A DNA stretch of 64,000 bases from Seminavis robusta (lineage: Eukaryota > Bacillariophyta > Bacillariophyceae > Naviculales > Naviculaceae). Below are positions 11,457 through 23,517 of the stretch, piece by piece; the stretch's first letter is position 1, and each line of letters starts with the position of its first letter. The stretch lies in NCBI GenBank assembly GCA_903772945.1, contig CAICTM010000282.1:1-64000 (forward strand), given 5' to 3'. The notes under the pieces are model-generated. The model was given only the letters and a program-made list of their open reading frames with translations. It did not search any database and was not told the DNA's origin. Made by a program: the position numbers and the translations under genes.

Positions 11457-14028
11457 ATGAAGACGTCCTTTTCCGTCAAGCTTGTGCTTGTCGTCGCCTT
11501 GTTCCTGGATTGGACGGCCCAGGTGGACGGGTTTTGGTCGAAAAGTCTTACGAAGCAGTTGAAGGCGCCAAAGAAAGAGAAGGAAGAGAAAGGTGCAGCC
11601 AAAGATGAAGCCAAGAAGAAAAAGGAAGCGGACATGAAAAGGCAAAAGGAGCTGGAGAAGCAGTATCTGAAATATAGTAAGTGTGCTTGTACCGTATCGC
11701 GAAACTCGATCCTCAACTCGGGAACATGGCCACCACTGACCCAATTCTCAATTCTGCTTTCCTTATCCCCCACCTCTCTTATCAGGCGAGGGGATCTTTA
11801 TCCAAAGTATGGCCAGGGGAAAAAGTTGGCTCACTGGTGGCCGAAGCGATAAGAACAAAAGCGTATATGTCCAGGACCTCACAAAAAAAGGTGAGGAAAA
11901 AAAGCACTACACGTGGCGGATTATTGCTGGTTCTGTGTCGGGCGGAAAATTCCACGAGAAAAAGTAAGTTGTGGATAAAAGGCATGAACTATGAAAGCCG
12001 GTGTGCTTTGTCGCCTTCTCACTCCACCTTGTCTGCTTGTGTTGTCACAGAAAAGGAACTTGTGTGAAATATGGCGATTGGGTTTGGCTCCAGGTCATTG
12101 GAACTAAGACGTGGATGAGACGAGGTCAAAATGGTGTTGGCTCAGGTTTGAGCCACAGAGACGTACCTTCTACTACTTCTGGTGACGCCACTAGAAAATA
12201 TGGGGACAAAATAGAAGACCTTTACTTGTGGAAGATCACGAGTGTGAACCCAATGTCGACAAACCCTGCTAAGGACAAGGACCCTTCGCGAGGCAGATGT
12301 ATCCTGGACATGAGTGCTGTCTACTTTGAACAAAAAAGACAAGTAAAAGGCCTCTCTTCTTGGAATTTCCTCTCAGTCCCAGATACGACACACGGGGTAA
12401 AAATCCGAACCGCAGGCAAAGGTTACGAAGGATTAAAAGGGTAAGTTCGGCTTCAAGTGGGTTTCATTCGATTTATTGATACGGCCTTGCGCTCACTCGA
12501 TTCGATTCGATTCGATTTGTTCAGTGACCAATGGATCTTGAGGTGAGTGTGTTGGGGCTGTGCTTACGGATGGTTGATCTCAGCGTCACGGTACCGGTAC
12601 CGGTACTGATATTGTTTCCTACTGCTTTTTCCAGGAGGGACGAAGGACAGGGAGGGAACACACCAAGGGATGCTTTCACCTGTGAAGCAACGGCAGCAGA
12701 ATCGAATTGGATACTGATCAAAAGTTGCGCAGGATGCACAGACCAGACTGTGTCTTACGAACATGGAATGACAGAGTAAGGCCTCTACTATACTAGTACC
12801 TGGTACAGCATCCAACTTATTGACTCCTTTTCACAAGACTACTGCCGGTCTCACAACTGCACCCTCTTCTTGTACCAACTTTATATATAGAACAAAAGGA
12901 AAGGACTACACCAAGTCAAAAAACTGGGAATTGAGTGTTAGCAGGACCGTGGAAGCCGACCTCAAGGTTGGCAGCACATCTACTGAAGTCGGCTTTAGTT
13001 ATGGCCAAGAGGTGTCCAACACTGTTTCCGAATCTTTGGAGTTTTCCAAGACGGAGACGCTAGACTCAAACTTTGAGCGACCTTATGTCTGGCAGTTTGA
13101 AACCGAAGTTACAGGTATTTGTGGTGGTAAAACCAAATTTCCATCCAGACACCTAGCCGGCACTAACTCGGCATCGGAGATGCCCTGCTGTGTGCCCAAA
13201 TACTTTCTGGACGCCAAAGATCATCCCCATGGCGCATGCAAGCAAGGTACTCCATGTTTCTGTGACAAGGATGTCTGCTTTCCCAAGCCCAAACCCAAGC
13301 CCGAAAAAGAGGAAGAGAAGCCCAAGCCCGAAAAAGAGGAAGAGAAGCCCTCGAAACCCTCGAAACCCTCGAAACCCATCCAGAAGCCCTCGACGAAACC
13401 AGGACCCCTTACTCCTTCGAAACCGGTCGAGAGCGAAAGCGAAGAGGAGGAATACAAGCTACCAGGACGCCCTTCCACTCCTTCGAAACCGGTCGAGAGT
13501 GAAAGCGAAGAGGAGGAAGACGAAGACGTGATTCCCGACTGGCTCCTCGAGAAACTCATTCTCAACTACGATGAAGACTGTTTGGAAGCCATGTTTGTAA
13601 TGCTGGAAGAAACCATCGCCGAAGCCATCTATGGAGCTGGTTCTGAACGCAAGCTCCAAACCTACAACACTGTGATCAATATTGGTTCCGGTGGTGGGAC
13701 CGGCGACATGAGCAATTTCCCTTCGCAGGGCGGCGGGCAGGGCGGCGGAAGGGGCGGCGGGCAGAGTAGAGGAAAGGACCTTGGCGATCGTGTTGATCGT
13801 GGCGGTAAAATTCGCGGAAAGGACCTTGGAGACCTTGTTGGCAGTGGTGGAAAGAAGGACCTTGGAGACCTTATTGATCGCGGCGGTAAAATTGGCGGAA
13901 AGGACCTTGGAGATCTTCTTGACCGCGGCGGTTCGACGAGCGGCAAACGTGATGGTGGTTGTTACATGGATCCTGATCTCTTGGCCTGGGGCGAGTCGGT
14001 TGCCTTGGAAGCCATTTATACGTATTGA
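11457..14028 (+). CDS. secreted multidomain protein with charged repeat tail
   Basis: Six exons: 11457-11676, 11786-11963, 12051-12440, 12525-12542, 12635-12775 and 12891-14028. All borders are GT-AG and the frame is kept, giving 694 residues. Residues 1-25 form a signal peptide (MKTSFSVKLVLVVALFLDWT...). Then come a Lys/Glu-rich helix, a middle region of unknown fold (GIFIQSMARGKSWLTGG, YGDWVWLQVIGTKTW) and, near 325-390, a Ser/Thr-rich alternating stretch (VGFSYGQEVSNTVSESLEF). That stretch loosely recalls the beta-strand region of aerolysin/natterin-like proteins; this is a weak resemblance. A Cys-rich segment (CCVPKYF...CFCDKDVCF) precedes KPKPEKEEE and TPSKPVESESEEEE repeats, then a GGQ-rich and KDLGDL-repeat tail. 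Acidic Ser clusters and Lys-Pro repeats resemble cell-wall matrix proteins, so an extracellular structural role is inferred. Confidence 0.78.
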
Positions 14029-16460
14029 AGATGAACAGGTCGACTTGGATGGATTGGAGCCGGAACCTTGCTTGCTTGCTTATCGAGCCGGTCTATTGCA
14101 TGATATATGAAGAATTAGGACTACCATTGGTAGTGGATTGATCTGCAGTGCCTTGAGATCGACTCGACTCGATCGAGAGGTGCTCTATTTGTTTTAAGAT
14201 ACTAGTATGGTTGAAGTGTTACCTGCCTGTCGCCATTCCGTATACATGTAGGAATCATGGTTTGCAGCATGGCGGTTTCCAAGATCTATCGTACCCTGCC
14301 GTAGCTAATAGGTGGCAATGAGGGGTCGGAGCCACCGATTCGTACTCTGCTTCAATCCGAGCTGGCACCAGAATCCAGGAAGGAGTCTGTCGTAGTCAAG
14401 AGTTCTGAATCTACAGAACAAGAGCTGGTTGTGATGCCTACCAGCTCGGCCTCTACTAGCGCAATGGTGTCAGCTTTTGTCCCTTCGATCCACACTTTTT
14501 GCATTGATTGAGATTCCTTTGCGAGTGTTGATTCAAACGTCCCTTTTACGCAGAAGCAGCTATTTGAAGGCTTGTCATTGAAACATTGCCAGCGGGAGTG
14601 GATCAATCATCGGAGTGGTCAAATTGTTCACTTGATTGAATTGGACCCTCCTCGTGGAATCCATTGTTGTACATTCTTCTTGTACAGATCTCCATAGTGT
14701 CCTTGGTTCGATTGATTCAAGCTATTGACTGGACTGCGCTGACGTGCACCGCTGTCATCATCATAGTCAGGTACCAAAGTTTCGTCCGTAGATTTGTCCC
14801 CAATGCCCGACAGCGGCAATGATGGCATGACGAAACATATCTTGATAGTCGCTCGCTTCCAAATAGGTTGGTCTGAGGAAACAAGGTTGCATCGATCGTC
14901 GCTTGTAATTTGCTCTAGCTATAGTTCTGCCGTAAAGAGAGCCTGCAAGAGTGCATTGCCAAAATCAGCCCACTGGGTTCGCTTTACTTGACCAGGACAA
15001 GCAATGCTGGTCCCATCCAAGTGTTTTTGAATGAAATCATTGTTTGTGGATGGCTGAGTCATAGCTACTATTAGTTAGTTGCCCCATCATGAGGCGACAT
15101 GCACACATGACAAGACTACTAGCTAGCTAGCCCTAGCCATGCAGACGAGGCTCCAACTAAGTAGTCTTGATCTCTCCAGGCAATTGCTCGGCTGGCTATA
15201 ATACGAATCGAATCAATCAAAACACAAGCCAAGACGAGGTAGCTAGTAGCTAATTAGTAGTTGGTGGTTTGCTTTACTGGTGTAGCTCGATCCCGTGATG
15301 CTTGCTTGAGCCCAGACGTCCTCCTATTGCAAGGCTGTCTGTCTGCCACCGGTACCTCCGGTTGGGAACAACACCACGTATTAATTAATAGGTTGCCCCA
15401 TCATGAGGCGACATGCACGCAGCCATGACAAGACTACTAGCTAGCTACAGTAGCCCCATACGAGGTTCCATCTAAATCTGTAGCTATCAGGATACTAGTA
15501 GCTCTTGGTCTTGTGCTAGCTACCAGTACCGTACCACTGTTTGCTCTGGTTCATCCTGGTTCAGCCACCAAGTCTTGCTTCAGCCATCCAACCAAAGACT
15601 AGACTAGCTATAGAGAACAACGCGAACTTGGACAGGAATGTTCAGGGCAGTGAGCCGAGGTTCTGTACAATAGTCCAGGACAGCCAGCCCCAAGGTTACA
15701 AAAGAATTTTCTAGCTAGCTAGCTAGTAGTCTAAGTAGGAGGTGTAGTCTTATTAGAAGGCTTGGGCTATCCTGGACAAAATACATGTAAATAGTTGACG
15801 ATAGTCTAGCTGTTGCGGAGGCTGAGTGAATAGTCGATGGGTGATCGTTCGAGGAAGATCCCGCTGGATGAGAATTTTTCAATTAGAAGAAGGTATTTGC
15901 CGTTTGAAGGTAATACTAATGCTTTAGTTGAACTCTCCCGATACGGATATAGTGTCGCGTTTTCATTCTTTCCATCGAGTTTCCTTTGGTAAATCTACGA
16001 TTACCGGTACTGGAAAATATAATTCAGGTAAGTGTGGTATTGCATTATCCACTTATTCAAAGAGTGTAATTGGTATCGTTTACCCGAGCTACCTGATAGA
16101 GCTTTTTCCGCTACCTGTATTGGGTACTGTAGCTAGCTAGCTAGTCTAGGTAGCGGTATTAGCATAGCTTTGAGCGTAATCACGACTGGCACCACAATCG
16201 GATGCCTCTGCAGCTGAAGGTCCTTGGAAAGAAGAGACATCAACAAGTCTTAGTAAGTCATCCATTACAAGGATGCTTCAAGCCCAAGCGAAATACTATT
16301 ACTACTGTATGTGTTACTGGTAGCATACTAGTAGCAAGAGGAGTTCGTGAAGAAAAGAGCACACAATCTTTTTGTGCTTGGGTATATACCCCTTCTGACT
16401 GCCAACAAGCCCAGATAATAAGGAAGCTTATTAAGACTTGCTAAGGAAGGTTAAGACAAG
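14029..16460. other. intergenic with dispersed repeats
   Basis: No gene supported. 15078-15160 and 15164-15470 are tandem partial copies of the repeat found at 6715-7045. TAGC tracts occur at about 15120, 15430, 15712 and 16132. The last 300 bases before member B contain a TATATACC sequence at 16383 but no proven promoter. Confidence 0.45.
15078..15470. repeat. dispersed repeat, copies 2 and 3 in tandem
   Basis: 15078-15160 matches the last part of the unit (GCCCCATCATGAGGCGACATGC...GACAAGACTACTAGC) and 15164-15470 matches nearly the whole of it. The same blocks in the same order are seen at 6715-7045. The tandem arrangement suggests local duplication after dispersal. Confidence 0.7.
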
Positions 16461-19400
16461 ATGGAGCATACTATTAATAACGGTAGCAATGAGATGATGA
16501 GAGACGGTAGCTTTTGGAATGACAGCATGTGGGATGACAGTCTGATGGATGGAAGTGGGAGTGTCATTGAGATGGACATGTCTGCCATGTCTGCCATGTC
16601 TGCCATTAATAGTACTATTACTAGTAATAGTACTAGTAGACCAAGACCAAGTCATCAGGCTACCCCTACTCAGGATCAGGCTCCCCTCTCTTCTACTACA
16701 TGTAGAAGAAGTCCCAGAAGAAGTCCCAGAAGAGGGAGTACCAACAGTCCCAACGGGAGACCCAGTCGAAGAACACGACAAGCTCCTCCCCGTAGATCCA
16801 ATACCAGTCCTACTCGAGGCGGACGAAGTCCCACACGACAATCACAGCAACAGCAGCAGCAAAGAGGACTTCCCAGACGTTCTCATACCAGTCCCACCCG
16901 GTCTCCTACCTCGTTCACTGCTGCCACTGCCAGTGCTAGTACTAATGCGGGAAGTCGAAGCCCGGCCAATTCCACGGGAAGTCATGACAGAAGAAGGACA
17001 AGGAGGAAAACTACATATACTACTACTAGTAGAACCAGACCGGCTTCCTTGACTACCGGTACGGAGGAAACGTCTTCTTCTTCGGAAGAATTCAATATTC
17101 TAGATGTGGTCGAAAAACGACAGAGGGCCAGTGTCCAAGAAGCAGCACGAGAGGGAATCCGAAGAATTCCACTGCGAGAATCCAGGGCAGCGGCGGCGGC
17201 TGCGGCGGCGGCAGCGGCATCCTCTCGACGAGATTCCAACCATTCACGGCGGCAATCCACCACAACAACACAATCCACCACCACAAGACGAGCTAGTCAG
17301 ACAAACAGAAACAAGTCCAATGATCAGCATCAAGCATCATCGACATCGACATCGACATCCACTTACGACCCGTTTCTGGAAAAACAGCAACCTCCCACAG
17401 ACATCTCATCATCGAGTGTGCCACGGGTAGCCATTGGCATTCGATCGGCGGGAACAGTGTCATCCTCCACTAATACCTCGTCCTCCGTAAACCCTGCCAA
17501 AGACACTACCACCACCAAAGATGCAGGAACTACCAATGATAATAAGTACGACGACACCAACAAGGACTCGACGACGACTACGACTCCAGGAGCAGTCGCC
17601 GTCAAACCCAATCCACAAATCGAACGATCACGCCTCAGTCGAGGACGGTCCGACCCCGAGTCTGTGCCACTGCCCATTGTCAAACTCGTTACACAACAAA
17701 CGTCTCAAGAAGTCATGCCTGTTCAACGAGCGCGGCCGGTATGGAACAATAATAGCACTATTACTATAGAGGATCAAACACCACCGGAACCAACCGACAC
17801 TTGCAAAGACGTCTCGTTTCACGATGAAGAACTGGGGCATGACAACACCAATTCCACTACGAACGATCCACCTCTCTTGGATGACAGCCAACAAACAACA
17901 ATCAACAATAACAATAATGCTGTCGTCGTGGACGGTGCACCCGCCTTGCCCATGACCAATCTACAACGAGGATCGGCACGATCCTTGGCAAGACCGGGTG
18001 CGTACTTTTTTCCGGGATTGGGGCGTGTCATTAGTCGAGCCGGTAGTAGTCTGCGATCCATCAGTCACAACAACAATGCTAACAATACTGACATGAGTGG
18101 AGAATTGTCGGCCGTCGTCGTCAACGATCAAGTTCGAACATCCGTCATGGAATTTCACTATCCGCAACAGCAGGACCAACAACAACAACAAAAACGAGAT
18201 CGACAAATACGCATTGGGTTGCTCGTGGCCGGTGTGTTTGTGGTGGTCATTGTACTCATTGTGGTACTGGCCGTGGCAATGCCCAACAGCGACAATAACA
18301 GTGACAATAATAGCCCAGAAGACACTGCCACCGACTCTACCTCTACGCCAACGACACTGGCTCCTACCCCCACCCCGCCCGTGCAAGAACGCATGATTGC
18401 ACTGTTTCCCGACTCGACACTATTGCAACTGGACAATCCCTACACACCCCAGTCCAAGGCATGGAATTGGCTCTTGTCGGATACCACCAAGAACTTGCCC
18501 CAATACTCGGATCAACGATTGCTCCAACGATTCGCCATGGCAACCTTGTTCTACGCCACGGGTGGCATTGATTGGGACCAGCGAGATGGATGGCTCAGTT
18601 ATCGCACACACGAATGTCTCTGGTGGAGTTGGGGATCCTTTGATGATGGCAGTGACGGGGTGGAATTTGTGCAAGTTACCAAGCAGAACGAGGGGAATCC
18701 CTGTGAAGAAAATGCCACTTTACTGGAGAATGATATTTTGCAGGATGGAATCATGCAACACATTTGGTTGCGGCAAAACAACTTGGAGGGGACGCTGCCA
18801 TTGGAAATCTACTACGGACTACCACAAATTCGCAGCATCAATGTGGATGGGAATTCCTTGAGTGGCAAGCTGGACGATTCCATGGCACGCTTCTGGACCA
18901 ATCTCGAAGTCATGAGTGCCTCCACGAACCAACTCTCCGGGTCCGTTCCACAGAATCTAGAGGCGCTGACCAAACTGACGGCGTTCATGCTCCCGTACAA
19001 CCAACTTTCGGGAATGGTACGTCGATTGATCGATCAATCAATTCATTGTGGGGTGCTTGCTCGAATGGCTTGCTTGCTGGTCAGACTTTGTTTTGCTCAT
19101 GTTCATGTTCTCGTTCTCTGCCATCTTGATACCCTCGCAGATACCGGCATCGTTAGGGGTGGCCACAGATTTGAAGTATCTCATGCTCGACCACAACCAA
19201 GATATTTCGGGGACGATACCTCCAGAGATCGGAAATCTTTCCAAGTTGAACTTCTTGTACTTGAGCTTTACGTCGATCACTGGCACGGTACGTATAGTTT
19301 CAGCAGCTGTGACTCTTGGTTACTTACTTTGGACACTCTGGACTTCTTGCTCATCACTTCCTGTTCACGCTCTGGTTTGCTCTTCTCTACAGATCCCCAC

Positions 19401-19946
19401 AGAGGTCGGGTTGATGACGGATTTGCTTCACTTGGATCCCAAGTTCTGCCAGCTCTCCGGGACGCTTCCGACTGAGATTGGTGGCATGGCATCTCTAGAA
19501 TGGCCCACCTTGCAGGGAAACCAACTCACAGGACCTGTAAGTCGCTCGTTTGTGGTGTAGTGGAATCATTATTTGCAATCAGATTCTATCGCTGACTCTC
19601 TATCTCTCTGAAATGAAATCGCTTCATCTTAAAGATTCCAACCGAGCTAGGGCTATGTTCTTCAATCTTTGCGATCGAGCTTGAAGGGAACATGCTTGAA
19701 GGGGGCATCCCGTCCCAGCTGGGGATGCTGGATGGTTTGATTCTCTTGGATCTTGAGCAGAACGAATTGACAGGCGCAGTGCCTGTGGAGATTGGGCGCT
19801 TGGCAGAGATTGGTTCGTTGACTCACATCTATTTGCGAAACAACAGCCTGACGGGGACGGTGCCTTCAGATCTTTGCACCCTAGAAGTCAACGAGTTTGA
19901 CTGCAACGACAGCCTCTGTGGTTGCAATTGTGAATGTGGCACTTAA
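16461..19946 (+). CDS. type II membrane LRR protein, member B (RS-rich tail)
   Basis: Four exons, 16461-19016, 19141-19287, 19393-19536 and 19635-19946, all joined in phase 0, give 1052 residues. The N-terminal 580 residues are unusual for the family. They hold Arg/Ser/Pro repeats (RRSPRRSPRRGS, RRSNTSPTRGG), a Gln run, 11 alanines, the motif FNILDVVEKRQ and a diverged PGAY box (RPGAYFFPG near 512). KRDRQIRIG leads into one membrane helix (about 585-608). The ectodomain has SPQSKAWNWLL, RFAMATLFYATGG and WLSYRTHECLW (the usual NHS sequon is lost), then LRRs and a short cap ending CGCNCECGT. Each intron falls just before an I-P of an LRR, so exons 2 and 3 are two-repeat modules (147 and 144 nt). 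Receptor-like role inferred; the basic RS tail is unlike the acidic tails of the other members. Confidence 0.88.
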
Positions 19947-20594
19947 TAGCTACAAGAGGCGGACGAGTCGTGGGGAATTTGTTTCCTGTAGACTGCCTGC
20001 CCTTGTAACTCGAGTCTCATTGGCAACTCTATCTATCTAGCTAGGATTCGAGGAAACGCCACACTGCAAAAATACTCACCGTGAGCAAGAATACAAGTAG
20101 ACGGATTTTTGGTTGGAGGCGTCGTTCGTACAGTAGATCAATCGACAGCCATGGCAGGCAACTTCACGTTGAGGGTTTGACCGCACTCCAGCTCTCACGA
20201 GAAGGATGCTATCGACGCGGTCGTAGAGCGTGAACTCACAAACCCAATCCGCTCACCCCAAAAGCTGCGACGACACTCGAAACCCAACCCGCTCACCTCC
20301 AAACATCTACTAATACCAATGCGCTGGCATGACGAGGTCGTGGGGGTGATTGCTTCTTGGCAATGGGCGAGGATGGGAGGTTGGGGAGAAACAGGTCGGC
20401 AGAGCAAGGAGTGAAACTAGCAGACGATTACAAGGCTTCGAGCTCCAAAATAAATATGGTCTCTTAGACTTAAAATGCAAAACTTTTTGAGCACCTCAAC
20501 CAACAGGTGTCTTCACGATGGACTTAGGAAGAATACGGGGGGAGTCCCAAGCCCCCATCCTGCCTGCCTCTTTCCTTTCTGAGCAGCAAACGGC
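19947..20594. other. intergenic, convergent 3' ends
   Basis: Space between member B (plus) and the isoprenoid synthase fusion (minus), so both 3' UTRs should lie here. A short direct repeat (CAAACCCAATCCGCTCACC-CAAA and CGAAACCCAACCCGCTCACC) is seen at 20238-20300. Nothing else. Confidence 0.45.
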
Positions 20595-23517
20595 CTAATA
20601 GGTCCTGTCCAAGACGTACCAGCTGAAGGCTCGAAGGTTCACCTTGGTCATGGAATCGACAACTAATGGATCAAGCTTGTGCCATGCTTCTTCCATAATG
20701 TCCTTTGCCTCTTTGTAGCTGTCATCAATGCCGTCCACTTTGTCAATGAGAGCAACAGCCTCGCCAATCGTCTCCGTATCCTCGGGTCTAGAAGACACAA
20801 TCTCCCACAACTTGGCCCGGTCTTCCTTTTCCAAACGGCTCATGGCTTTGGCAATTGGGTATGTCACCTTGCCGGCAGTGATATCTTCTCCCATGGTCTT
20901 GAGACCATCACGGAATCCCTTCAAATTGAGCACATCATCGACAATCTGAAAGGCAATTCCCAATGCCTCAAAGTAGTCCGCAAGTCCTTTGGATTGCAGC
21001 TCACTTCCACCACCCAGTGTACAGCCCATGCCCGCCAAAGAACTGGCAGGGACAGCGGATTTGAGACGATGAATGGCAATGACACGTTGACGACACAAGT
21101 CGCCACCATTTTCCACCACATCCGGCATCATGTAATCCAAACCGTGAATGTCCATGGCTTGACCACAGTGCGCCGCACGCATGGCTTCAAAGTACAGATT
21201 GTACACATCATTCTTTTGTTGGAGACTGGCTCCATCGGCTTGATACACACATGTTTGTCCCAAAAAGTAGCAAAAGGAACCAGCATTGATGGCGACATCT
21301 TCACCATACATGATATGCGAACAGGGCCCACCACGTCGAATGTCCGATCGGTCTTCAACATCATCGACAATCAACGAGCCAACATGCATCAATTCCGGCA
21401 ATGCCAGCCAATTGGACACCAATTGACTATTACCGCCCACCATATCGCAGCATGCCAATGCGGCATAAGACCGCCACGACTTGCCACCCCGATCCAAAAT
21501 GCAACGAATGGGTTCCACCATGGCTTTGGAGAACTGTTGGTTGTCAATGAATTCCGTGTAGTGGGCATTCTTTTTATGGGAGACCAACTCGGAAAACTTG
21601 TCACTGGATGGGTTAAAGGGGAGAATGTTTTGCACTGATTTGAGTGTTTCTCGACTGACATTTTTGAAAAAGTGTTCCAATGTGAGTGTTTTGGGGGAAC
21701 AAAAGCCGTTGCGTTCGACAAATCCCTTGCCGGCCACGGGCTTGCCGTGAAAGACACCGGTGGCACGGATGCATCCTTCCCAAAAGGCGGGCTTGGAAAT
21801 GACGGTGGCAAACTCTTGCTGTGCAAATGTCGCCTTGAGTTGCAATTGGATATTCATGGATGGCACAGTGAGTTCCCAATTGACGGGATATCCGCGGAAC
21901 GTTCTCATGCTGACCCACTCTTGACCGGTGGCAGAAAAGGTGAAGTCACCGGCATCAATCTTGTGGCGTTGTCCGTCTGGATCGACCAATGCAATCATGG
22001 ACTTTGCCGTGTCGTTGGCACGTTGGTCATGGTCCATGCTGCTGTGGATAAAGAATTCGGAACAACAGAGCTGGTATCCATTGTCAAATTGCAAGCTGAG
22101 CCAGTTCCAAGAGGAATCCTTGAACGGATTGAGGTTGATTTCTTTCTTGTGCTTGACCGACATTTTTTGGACTTCCACGACGGATCCATCAAAGACGGGC
22201 TCATCATCTGCGTCCTCGTCACCCGTAGCCGTCTTTTTGTTGCGACCAAACTCGTGATCGTACCAACCCGTTCCGGTGACCTTGTGAGTGTGTGTCTTGA
22301 CTACGGATGGTGAAGTCTTTTCACCGGTCTTGTCATCGATGACAAAGAATTGATTCTTGGTCAACTTGCTTTCCTTGTCATCTTCATCGGGAATGACGAC
22401 CGTTCCTTGGACCTTGCAATGGGGCAACATGTAGTAAAACATGTCTTTGGAACAAGGCAAAGCAAGCAGAAAACATGCATGTGAGACGACAAAAGATTCA
22501 CCCATGTTAAGCCAAGCCAAGCCAAGCCAGCCTCTTCTGAAACTTACCTTCCACGTTGCCTTCCCCATCCACCACACCATCAATTCCATTGCGAATGGGA
22601 TCCGTCTGTGGCACAAAGCGTATGTCGACCTTGACGTGATGCACATCCTTGTCTTCCAAAAAGAGATTGTACGAACCATCCGAGTTGCGAGAAAACGTAT
22701 TGCCGTCATAGTCCAGTGTCAGGCGAGGAACTCCAGCAATGGAGTTGGCAATGTTTTTGCCAAAGCAGCAACAACTGCTTTTCTTGTTCTTGGTGGAATT
22801 CTTGTTGGCAGATTTCTTCTGGGTCTTGTCGTCCTCTTCTTCTTCGTCTGCTTCATCATTGCGCGTGGGAATCCAGGGCGTGGGACTTCCTTCCACACCA
22901 ATATCAGGAAGACGGGTCAAGTTTTTGCCCAAAATGAGAGGATCTCGTTTCAACAATCGATCGGGATAGGCAATGTTACCCTTTAGCAGCATTTCCACCG
23001 TGGCTCTGCGAAGGCGTGTGTCTTGGATCATGTCCGGATTGAGTTCCAATGCTTTCAATAGCAGTTCCGGCGTCCTTTTATCGACCAAGGACACATTGTA
23101 GTACTTTTCCGTCTTTAGGTCCATCACGGCCCAGGAACACACATGCGCATAAACGTACTCCTTGGTATCTTCATCGTAGTAGATAATCTTGCGGAAAAAG
23201 GTGGCGAAAAGGGCAAAACCGGGATGCTGCTCATCACTGTCATTGTCATGCTCGTCATTGCTACCCTTTTTGCTTTTCTTCTTTTTCTTCGTTTTGACAT
23301 CGGCCACATCGAGATGGGCATTGAGGTACCACCATTCCAAGGACGAGGAGAAATGGGGCAAATCGTGACGTTCCAAATCAATGGTACCCTTGGGCGATGG
23401 CCAATCGGGAGGATACTGCGAGTATTCCACCGCAACAGCCGAACCAGAACAAGGAGTGCCAGTGCTGGAATCCTTGCTGGCGGTAGACAAGGCTTTGGTG
23501 GGGGCAGTGGGACACAT
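20595..23517 (-). CDS. AttH/CrtC-like domain fused to polyprenyl diphosphate synthase
   Basis: Two exons, 23517-22548 and 22405-20595, with a 142-bp intron (GTAAGT...CCAAG) restore EGTVVIPDED and give 926 residues. About residues 40-540 resemble the AttH / hydroxyneurosporene-synthase (CrtC) lipocalin-like family: HDLPHFSSSLEWWYLNAHL is its H...EWWY entry motif. A Lys/Asp-rich insert follows. About 575-926 is a trans-prenyltransferase: GGKSWRS (usual GGKRLRP, altered), first Asp motif VDDVEDRSDIRRGGPC near 672, then a GQAMDI motif, then second motif QIVDDVLNLKG near 813. The first motif and RRG resemble eukaryotic GGPP synthases. Residues just before it (HVGSLIV) are small, which argues against a farnesyl-limited product. 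The first domain may act on the prenyl product (hydration or cyclisation); this is inference from the fusion. No targeting peptide is obvious, so cytosol is likely. Confidence 0.88.

Noticed and set aside
11457-14028. Firm aerolysin-family assignment
   Set aside because: The resemblance is only alternating Ser/Thr strands; no conserved family residue pattern could be confirmed by eye.
14352-14606. Minus-strand frame ending DSFLDSGASSD, resembling a retroelement protease DSGAS site
   Set aside because: Only five residues match; no reverse transcriptase, integrase or terminal repeats were seen nearby, so an element cannot be called.
20679-22313. Plus-strand frames of 319 and 213 codons
   Set aside because: Antisense shadows of the prenyl synthase fusion.
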